Shown here in pieces: positions 1 to 4,883 of a stretch of 8,704 bases of DNA. The notes under the pieces were generated by a model. It saw nothing but the letters and a program-made list of their open reading frames with translations. It ran no database searches and was not told the origin of the DNA. Origin of the DNA: JAXFQS01 sp034178815 (GTDB taxonomy: Bacteria > Verrucomicrobiota > Kiritimatiellia > RFP12 > DVOR01). The stretch covers positions 1 through 8,704 of the forward strand of contig JAXFQS010000098.1 in assembly GCA_034178815.1 (NCBI GenBank), given 5' to 3'. Each line of letters begins with the position of its first letter. The first letter of the stretch is position 1. Position numbers and translations under genes: made by a program.

Positions 1-186
1 GGCTTGGGGATTGCGGTGGTGGTGATTTCTCACGAGTTGGCTTCCATTGAATCGATTGCCGACCGTGCCGTCTTTCTCGACCCGTCGGTTAAGGGTATTT
101 TGGAGGTCGGTCCGCCAGCAGAACTTAAGATCCGTAGCCCGCATCAACGGGTGCGAGACTTTTTCAATCGGCGGTTACCCGGGTAG
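1..186 (+). CDS. ABC transporter ATP-binding protein, MCE/Mla type (3' end only)
   Basis: This is the last 61 codons of an ATPase whose start lies upstream; the frame is open to the window edge. The segment VVVISHELASIESIADRAVFLD matches the end of an ABC nucleotide-binding domain: beta strand, H-loop histidine (ISHEL), then the usual helix and 'ADR..FLD' strand. The tail (VGPPAEL, then SPHQRVRDFF) resembles the C-terminus of MlaF-like ATPases, where it follows the 'EG.P.EL' turn. In that family the protein hydrolyses ATP on the cytoplasmic face to power lipid movement through an MlaE-type permease. The MCE protein gene starts 18 bases after its stop and the auxiliary lipoprotein gene follows, which supports the assignment. 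The Walker A, Walker B and signature motifs are outside the window, so the subfamily rests on context. A permease gene is expected just upstream. Confidence 0.85.
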   Translation, partial: GLGIAVVVISHELASIESIADRAVFLDPSVKGILEVGPPAELKIRSPHQRVRDFFNRRLPG

Positions 187-190
187 CATC

Positions 191-200
191 AGGGGAGGTG
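191..200 (+). promoter_or_regulatory. Strong ribosome binding site for the MCE protein gene
   Basis: The purine run AGGGGAGGTG sits a few bases upstream of ATG 205 and is a near-ideal Shine-Dalgarno match. It fixes the start of the MCE protein at 205 and suggests strong independent initiation despite the short gap after the ATPase gene. Confidence 0.7.
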
Positions 201-204
201 TTTT

Positions 205-1245
205 ATGACGAACATGCGCTATTTGAAGTTGGGCATTTTCATCCTGGCGGGTTTGACGATTGGGGCTGCGGGGGTAGTTGTCTTCGGGGCGGGGCATCTC
301 TTTTCGAAGTATATTTTGATTGAAACCTATTTCGACCAAAGTGTCCAGGGGTTGGAGGTCGGCTCTGATGTCAAGTACCGTGGTGTGAAGATTGGTCGGG
401 TAAGCGAGATTGGGTTCGTGCAGGGGGTCTATGAGACGCCCGAGCGGACACCGGCGCGGTTGCGGGCTCTGAATTATGTGCGGGTGGTCTGTCAGATTGA
501 TGCGAAGCATTTCCCTTCCGAAAATGCGCAACCGGTGCTGGAGCATATGATTGCAAACGGCCTTCGTCTGAGGGCGGATACGCAGGGTATTACGGGCACG
601 CTGTTGATTCAGGCGGACTATATCCGCACGGGGGACGGGAATGCACCTCCGCCGTTGCCAATTTACTGGGAACCGGAGTATTACTATGTGCCGTCGGCGC
701 CCAATATGATTCAAGAACTTTCCGATTCTCTCAAGCATGTTTTCAATCGGGTCAACAAGATTGATATCGAAGCGGGCGTCAAGCAATTCATCGACACGCT
801 TGCGGCTATCGAGACGAGTGTCGAAAAGGCCGATGTTGAAAAGCTCTCATCTGACCTCCAAGCTTCACTCACGGAGTTTCGACAGGTCTGCCAATCGGCA
901 CGGCAGATTCTTGCCAACCCCCGCATCCCGGAGATACTCACCTCTGCATCCCAGACTTTGCAACGGCTGGAGACAATTACTGCCAACCAATCGATTCCCT
1001 CCACGCTAACCTCTTTGCAGAACTCGATGGCGCACATCGATGCGTTGTCGGCATCGCTGACGAATTCTCTGCCGCCGCTACTTCAGGCAACTTCTGCGTT
1101 GATAGCCAACCAGGATCAGGGGCTTGAGGCGACGACCCTCAAGTTGCGGCAAACTCTTGACGAAGTGAATGCGCTTTTGCGGACTTTGCAATCCGATCCC
1201 GCCCAACTTATCTTCAGCACGCCACCACCAAAAGAACAGTTCTGA
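205..1245 (+). CDS. MlaD-family (MCE domain) lipid transport substrate-binding protein
   Basis: The 346-residue protein has a single N-terminal membrane anchor (about residues 7-30) and then an MCE domain (about 36-145). The domain carries the typical pattern YFDQSVQGLEVGSDVKYRGV followed by KIGRVSEIGF, and its closing GLRLRADTQGITG...ADYI segment matches the 'GLRA.L....LTG' strand of MCE proteins. Residues from about 165 to the end are low in motifs and appear helical, rich in Leu, Ser, Thr and Gln, as in the C-terminal helices of MCE subunits. Family members sit in the inner membrane with the MCE ring in the periplasm and carry phospholipids between membranes. Flanking genes for an ATPase and an auxiliary lipoprotein complete most of an ABC-MCE transporter. 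The protein is longer than E. coli MlaD (about 180 residues) because of the helical tail. Codon composition changes about two thirds of the way through. Transported lipid and direction cannot be read from sequence. Confidence 0.9.
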   Translation: MTNMRYLKLGIFILAGLTIGAAGVVVFGAGHLFSKYILIETYFDQSVQGLEVGSDVKYRGVKIGRVSEIGFVQGVYETPERTPARLRALNYVRVVCQIDAKHFPSENAQPVLEHMIANGLRLRADTQGITGTLLIQADYIRTGDGNAPPPLPIYWEPEYYYVPSAPNMIQELSDSLKHVFNRVNKIDIEAGVKQFIDTLAAIETSVEKADVEKLSSDLQASLTEFRQVCQSARQILANPRIPEILTSASQTLQRLETITANQSIPSTLTSLQNSMAHIDALSASLTNSLPPLLQATSALIANQDQGLEATTLKLRQTLDEVNALLRTLQSDPAQLIFSTPPPKEQF

Positions 1246-1259
1246 AGGAATTCCAACCA

Positions 1260-1781
1260 ATGAAAGCTCTATCCCGCTTGCTTTCCCTAATCGCGTTGAC
1301 GCTCCTGTCTGGGTGTCTGAGTCGCGCCCCGTCCGTCAAGCAGTGCTACTACCTTGAAGCCCCAATTCCGCCCAGCCCGGGCGCAGTTCCGTTGCCCGCT
1401 ATCACGGTCAGTCCCGTCTGCGAGGGGAGGGGGGTGGTGATTCTTGGGGCTGATGCCGCGTGCCGCACACTTTACTGGCACGAATTAGCCGCCGCCCCGT
1501 CAGCCTTGATTGCCGACGAGTTCATTCGCCGCTTCCCCGCGGCTCGGGCAACACCTAGCCCCCCCGTAGCCCCCAAGTTCAAAGTGCTTTTCATTGGAGG
1601 CGATTCCCGTGTCCCCGACGCCCCTAAGGCCGTGTGCGAAGTCGTAATGACATACTCCGGGAAACGCCTCTTGGTGCGCAAGGAAGTTCCACTTGAGAAT
1701 CGTACCATTCCCGACCTTGTCCGCGGAATGGGAGTGGCCTTGGGACTGGTCTTCGAGGAGTATGCCCGATTTGCGCAATAG
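1260..1781 (+). CDS. ABC-type transport auxiliary lipoprotein (PqiC-like)
   Basis: This 173-residue protein begins with a lipoprotein signal: basic start MKALSR, a hydrophobic stretch, and the lipobox LLSGC, giving lipidated Cys19. After a short linker comes CYYLEAP, matching the 'YYL..P' start of the auxiliary lipoprotein family (DUF330/ABC_trans_aux, the PqiC group). A conserved-looking WHEL...LIADEFIRRF segment (about 73-92) corresponds to the 'W.epL...l...L...' helix of that family. PqiC is an outer-membrane lipoprotein working with an MCE protein. Position directly after the MCE gene supports the same partner role here. The start at 1260 is supported by AAGGA at 1245-1249, overlapping the preceding stop. 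Extra cysteines (29, 54, 68, 126) could form disulfides in the periplasm. The match is divergent, so the family call relies partly on gene order. Confidence 0.75.
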   Translation: MKALSRLLSLIALTLLSGCLSRAPSVKQCYYLEAPIPPSPGAVPLPAITVSPVCEGRGVVILGADAACRTLYWHELAAAPSALIADEFIRRFPAARATPSPPVAPKFKVLFIGGDSRVPDAPKAVCEVVMTYSGKRLLVRKEVPLENRTIPDLVRGMGVALGLVFEEYARFAQ

Positions 1782-2247
1782 GTTAGCACCATTGGCGGGC
1801 TGGATGGCGATGCTATCGTGCCTTTTGATGACCACCTGTCTGGCGACATCCTGTACCACACGGATAGTCCCTCCCGACAGACCTCCCGACCAGATTGTGA
1901 CCTTGACCGTAACCGCCTATTGCAACTGCCAAAAGTGTTGCGGATGGCATTACTCTTGGTTTGGGTTGGGGCCCGCCGTCGTCTCGAATGGCCCCAATAA
2001 GGGCAAACGGAAAATAATCGGCCAGACCGCGCTTGGCAATCAAGCGCGCCATGGAACGCTTGCCGCCGACACCGCCGTCTACCCATTTGGAACCATTATG
2101 CAAATCCCCGGATTTGGTTGTGGAATTGTCGAAGACCGCGGAGGCGCAATCAAAGGAGAAAAACTCGATCTGTGGATGTCTTCCCACGAAGAAGCCAAGC
2201 AATGGGGCGTACAGAAACTCAAGGTGAAGGTTTGGAGAAGCCAATAG
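1762..2247 (+). CDS. 3D (Asp-Asp-Asp) domain protein, probable secreted lipoprotein
   Basis: With ATG 1762 the product has 161 residues: basic start MPDLRNR, a hydrophobic segment, and LATSC at 27-31, a plausible though imperfect lipobox. The 3D domain (about 47-157) starts TVTAYCNCQKCCGW and contains the three aspartates that name the family, at about 103 (AAD), 125 (VEDRGG) and 136 (LDLW). 3D domains share the double-psi barrel fold of MltA-type lytic transglycosylases and occur in cell-wall proteins such as YabE- and YuiC-like factors, so peptidoglycan cleavage in the periplasm is the likely role. The gene overlaps the previous one by 20 bases, which suggests translational coupling. A GAGGAG run lies only one base before ATG 1762, which is too close. 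The internal ATG 1804 is an alternative start but would remove the basic part of the signal peptide. The cluster of four cysteines (54, 56, 59, 60) is a striking addition. Confidence 0.82.
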   Translation: MPDLRNRLAPLAGWMAMLSCLLMTTCLATSCTTRIVPPDRPPDQIVTLTVTAYCNCQKCCGWHYSWFGLGPAVVSNGPNKGKRKIIGQTALGNQARHGTLAADTAVYPFGTIMQIPGFGCGIVEDRGGAIKGEKLDLWMSSHEEAKQWGVQKLKVKVWRSQ

Positions 2248-2250
2248 GAA
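2246..2250 (+). promoter_or_regulatory. Ribosome binding site that sets the sppA start
   Basis: AGGAA overlaps the stop codon of the 3D gene and lies five bases before ATG 2256. The reading frame is open further upstream, so this site is what selects 2256 over earlier in-frame starts, all of which lie inside the 3D gene. Confidence 0.6.
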
Positions 2251-2255
2251 TTGTT

Positions 2256-3272
2256 ATGTCTAACCATGGAAATGAAAACAACACATCAAGGAACGGGGCG
2301 AAAAATGGTTGCGCTTGGGGGTGCGTCGGCGCAATTCTTTGCACCATTGTCTTGCTTTTAGTCACCATTGGGAGTATACTAAGCCTCGTTTCGACGATAG
2401 AGGCGTTCTTGGATCCGGACGAACCAATTGAAGAAGGTATCGAATCCACAGCACCAATGACCCCAGAATGGTTGCTCGGTACAGGCTCGGTAGACATCGT
2501 ATGGATTCCCTTGCACGGCGAGATCGGAGGCGAAAGTGATGACGACTACGATTCGGGCTATGCCCTCAAAGCCATCCGGAAAGCCCGCTTGCAGGGCTCC
2601 GTGAAAGGCATCATTCTGGAGTTGGATACGCCTGGAGGCGGCATCACGGCAAGCGACATCCTCTATCATGAATTGCAACGGTTCAAAGCGGAAGACAGCG
2701 AGCGTAAGGTCGTTGCCCTATTCGGTGACTTGGTCGCATCCGGTGGCTATTATGTGGCAATGGCTGCCGATTGGATTGTCGCGCATCCGACAAGCCTAAC
2801 CGGTTCGATTGGGGTTATTATGCAGTCCTACAACCTGCACGAACTAGCCCGAAAGTTGGGCGTAGAGGATGTCACTATCAAGTCAGGCGCCAACAAGGAT
2901 ATGCTCAATCCATTGCGCCCAGTCTCAGCTGAGCAAGTGCGGCTATTGCAGGCACCTGTCGATGCGTTGCATAAGCGTTTTATACAGTTAGTCCTTGATT
3001 CCCGGAAGATTGGAAAAGGGGAACTGGAACGGTGGACGGATGGGCAAGTGTTTCTGGCAGATGTTGCCAAAAATGCCGGGCTGATAGACCAAATAGGTTA
3101 TCGGGAGGATGCCGTAGATGCTATGGCACGGTTGCAGGGAGTTGCTCCTGAGGATTTGTTCGTCTTCCGCTTTGAGGAACCCGCGAATTGGCGGAATTAC
3201 TTGCCCTCCTTCCTGCGTCGTTATGCCCTTTGGGGACGCCAATCGCTAGCTTTGAAGTATTTGATGCCTTGA
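2256..3272 (+). CDS. sppA: Signal peptide peptidase SppA, short form (S49 serine protease)
   Basis: The 338-residue product has one N-terminal transmembrane segment (about 22-46) and then an S49 protease domain. The oxyanion region ILELDTPGGGITAS (about 120-133) is followed by the nucleophile motif LVASGGYYVAMAAD with Ser162. GSIGVIMQ follows, and then IKSGANKDM with the general-base Lys214. The Ser-Lys spacing of 52 residues equals that of Bacillus subtilis SppA (Ser147/Lys199), and the single-domain length fits the short form rather than the double-domain E. coli type. The family cleaves leftover signal peptides and other membrane-embedded fragments with a Ser-Lys dyad facing the outer side of the inner membrane. 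The TWTDGQVF-like segment WTDGQVFLADVAKNAGLID is the usual end of the domain. Context with MCE and lipoprotein genes fits an envelope role. The N-terminal 20 residues are polar and asparagine-rich. Confidence 0.93.
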   Translation: MSNHGNENNTSRNGAKNGCAWGCVGAILCTIVLLLVTIGSILSLVSTIEAFLDPDEPIEEGIESTAPMTPEWLLGTGSVDIVWIPLHGEIGGESDDDYDSGYALKAIRKARLQGSVKGIILELDTPGGGITASDILYHELQRFKAEDSERKVVALFGDLVASGGYYVAMAADWIVAHPTSLTGSIGVIMQSYNLHELARKLGVEDVTIKSGANKDMLNPLRPVSAEQVRLLQAPVDALHKRFIQLVLDSRKIGKGELERWTDGQVFLADVAKNAGLIDQIGYREDAVDAMARLQGVAPEDLFVFRFEEPANWRNYLPSFLRRYALWGRQSLALKYLMP

Positions 3273-3284
3273 TGGAGAATGCCT

Positions 3285-3548
3285 ATGGCGACTAGAAAGA
3301 AACCGAAGAGTTTGGAGGCGTCTCTGGATGAGTTGGAAGCGTTGATTCAGCGTATGGAGGTGGGTGAGATGCCGTTGGAGGAGTTATTGAAGCATTATGC
3401 CGAGGCACAAAGGATTGCGAAGCGTTGCGCGGCTGAATTGGACACCTATGAGTTGAAGGTTGAGGACTTGGTCAAGGGCGAGAATGAGGCGGTTGCGTGG
3501 CAACCTTTTGTCGAGGGAGATGTAAAGGATGGAGATGAAGAGGTCTAA
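3285..3548 (+). CDS. xseB: Exodeoxyribonuclease VII small subunit
   Basis: The 87-residue protein has the XseB signature: SLEASLDELEALIQRME at about 9-25, then GEMPLEELLKHYAEAQRIAKRC, forming two long helices. XseB subunits coat the extended helices of the XseA catalytic subunit to form exonuclease VII, which digests single-stranded DNA in the cytoplasm. Length fits the usual 70-90 residues. Two in-frame ATGs lie six bases apart (3279 and 3285). GGAG at 3274-3277 is one base from the first but seven from the second, so 3285 is chosen. The gene begins 12 bases after sppA and its 3' end overlaps the DUF362 gene by 14 bases. No xseA is present in the window, so the partner must be encoded elsewhere. 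The acidic tail after residue 65 is not part of the core fold. Confidence 0.9.
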   Translation: MATRKKPKSLEASLDELEALIQRMEVGEMPLEELLKHYAEAQRIAKRCAAELDTYELKVEDLVKGENEAVAWQPFVEGDVKDGDEEV

Positions 3549-4635
3549 GGTCTTTTTTGCCGATTTCGGTGTATCGTTGCAGGAGAACATTCCCGCCAAG
3601 TTTGCCCGTTTATTGCGTCAAGCGGGGCTTCCGGATTTGCCGCTCTCGGGGAAGTTTGTGGCTATCAAAACGCACTTTGGAGAGCGTGGCAATCTGGCTT
3701 TTCTTCGCCCGAACTATGCCCGTGCGCTTGTTGACCTTGTCCGCGAATCGAGGGGCTATCCGTTCCTGACTGATGCCAATACGCTCTATGTTGGGGGGCG
3801 CAAGAATGGGCTCGATCATTTGGAGACTGCGTATCTAAATGGTTTCTCTCCCATGACGGTTGGGTGCCATGTGCTGATTGCGGATGGTTTGAAGGGTTCG
3901 GACGAGGTGCTTGTCCCGATTCCGGACGGGCGCTATGTCAAGGAGGCGAAGATTGGGCGTGCGATTATGGACGCGGATGTGCTTATTTCGCTGAACCATT
4001 TCAAGGGGCATGAGTTGACCGGATTTGGCGGGGCTTTGAAGAATGTGGGGATGGGATCGGGCTCGCGCGCCGGGAAGATGGAGATGCACAACGCGGGCAA
4101 GCCGCATATCGATTCGTTGCTCTGCGTGGCCTGCGGCGCTTGCCGCCGGATCTGTGCGCACGAAGCCCCGGATATTGCCAAAGGGCGGTCGCGAATCGAT
4201 GCGTCTCGTTGTGTCGGATGCGGGCGTTGCATTGCGCTCTGCCCCGTTGACGCGGTGCAATGCAACTTCGACGAGAGCAATGAGATTTTGCAGGCGAAGA
4301 TAGCTGAATATGCGGCGGCCGTCTTGAGAGGGCGCCCTCATTTCCATGTCAGTGTCATCTGCGATGTTTCGCCTAATTGCGATTGCCACGCCGAGAATGA
4401 ACAGCCGATTTTGCCTAACATCGGCATGGCCGCTTCTGCCGACCCGGTGGCTTTGGATCAGGCTTGCGTCGACCTCTGTCTCGCGCAACGACCAATGCCG
4501 GGAAGTTGCCTTGAGGGGCACGATGGAGAGGACTACTTCCATCTTGCCCATGATGTGACTCGTTGGCAGGACGCTATTGAAGAAGGCGTCCGGATGGGCT
4601 TAGGCAGCCGCGACTACGAACTCGTCAAAATTTAA
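3535..4635 (+). CDS. DUF362 domain protein with two 4Fe-4S ferredoxin motifs
   Basis: The 366-residue cytoplasmic-type protein has no signal peptide. An N-terminal DUF362 region carries VAIKTHFGERGN (about 42-53), then VLISLNHFKGHELTGFGG and ALKNVGMG (about 149-174), motifs typical of this family. A ferredoxin-like insert follows, with two CxxCxxCxxxC motifs: Cys197/200/203/207 and Cys226/229/232/236, the second followed by Pro. The C-terminal part resumes DUF362 with CDVSPNCDCH (about 276-285) and DPVALDQACVDL. The clusters suggest electron transfer, but the reaction of DUF362 proteins is not firmly established and I assign none. Of two in-frame ATGs (3529 and 3535), AAGG at 3524-3527 is best spaced for 3535. 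It overlaps xseB by 14 bases, so translation may be coupled, and it is the last gene of the row. The first cluster lacks the usual Pro right after its fourth Cys (ICAHEAP). Confidence 0.85.
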   Translation: MKRSKVFFADFGVSLQENIPAKFARLLRQAGLPDLPLSGKFVAIKTHFGERGNLAFLRPNYARALVDLVRESRGYPFLTDANTLYVGGRKNGLDHLETAYLNGFSPMTVGCHVLIADGLKGSDEVLVPIPDGRYVKEAKIGRAIMDADVLISLNHFKGHELTGFGGALKNVGMGSGSRAGKMEMHNAGKPHIDSLLCVACGACRRICAHEAPDIAKGRSRIDASRCVGCGRCIALCPVDAVQCNFDESNEILQAKIAEYAAAVLRGRPHFHVSVICDVSPNCDCHAENEQPILPNIGMAASADPVALDQACVDLCLAQRPMPGSCLEGHDGEDYFHLAHDVTRWQDAIEEGVRMGLGSRDYELVKI

Positions 4636-4806
4636 CCCCTTCGTACGCACAAGGCTCTTCTGCGGCTAGCAACCATTTCCTCTGAAAGGTTGGCGCCTGT
4701 GGGGAGCGCAGGTATCTATCTTTAGGTGCGTAGCATACCAACCTTTCCCACCGAGGCTGTGCCCTTACCCCATGTCGGGGAAGGAGACCTTGCCGAGCGA
4801 AATTCT
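4636..4806 (+). other. Intergenic segment rich in inverted repeats, possible structured RNA
   Basis: No convincing gene lies here. Several helices can be drawn by eye. P1 pairs TACGCAC (4644-4650) with GTGCGTA (4726-4732). P2 is a local hairpin, AACC-A-TTTC (4671-4679) with GAAAGGTT (4684-4691), loop CTCT. P3 pairs 4695-4701 with 4707-4713 and includes two G-U pairs. P4 is CCTT-A-CCCC (4763-4771) with GGGGAAGG (4777-4784). A competing helix, Palt, pairs GAAAGGTTGG (4684-4693) perfectly with CCAACCTTTC (4738-4747). It shares a strand with P2, and if formed with P1 it would make a pseudoknot. None of the hairpins is followed by a T-run, so this is not a standard intrinsic terminator. It matches no RNA family I can recognise. 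Confidence 0.4.
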
Positions 4807-4835
4807 TTGACTTCCCGACCGTAAAAAGGTAGACT
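4807..4835 (+). promoter_or_regulatory. Sigma-70-type promoter for lysS
   Basis: A -35 box TTGACT (4807-4812, five of six consensus-like positions) is followed by a 17-base spacer and a -10 box TAGACT (4830-4835, four of six). Transcription would begin near 4842, leaving a leader of about 42 bases before ATG 4884. The leader holds a small GTTCA/TGAAC hairpin (4840-4844 with 4852-4856) and AAGGA at 4868-4872, eleven bases before the start. This is the best promoter in the window and the only one in a noncoding gap. Confidence 0.65.
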
Positions 4836-4883
4836 AACGGTTCATCAATTTTGAACTCCTCGCGACCAAGGAATCGCATCCGA

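Noticed and set aside
175..786. Long minus-strand reading frame opposite the MCE gene (also similar ones at 1472-2086, 3835-4551 and 5205-6011)
   Set aside because: They lie opposite well-supported genes, show no domain signatures, and are typical antisense shadows.
1693..1761. Earlier start for the 3D-domain gene at 1693
   Set aside because: The extra residues (rich in Trp and Glu) lie deep inside the lipoprotein gene and would spoil the signal peptide. ATG 1762 gives a normal basic-then-hydrophobic start.
2118..2255. Upstream extension of sppA from 2118
   Set aside because: It would add 46 residues of Arg-rich sequence that is a shadow of the 3D gene. ATG 2256 has a well-spaced ribosome site.
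2352..2380. Promoter-like TTGCTT, 17-base spacer, TATACT inside sppA
   Set aside because: It lies within the codons of the SppA membrane segment, the -35 match is weak, and no gene starts suitably downstream. A chance match is more likely.
4763..4784. Hairpin at 4763-4784 as an intrinsic terminator of the first operon
   Set aside because: The stem is good but is followed by AGACCTTGCC with no T-run on the plus strand, so a standard intrinsic terminator is not supported.
4760..4800. Signal recognition particle RNA, suggested by GGGGAAGGAG
   Set aside because: The flanking bases do not match the conserved helix 8 internal loops and the paired strands are not where SRP RNA needs them.
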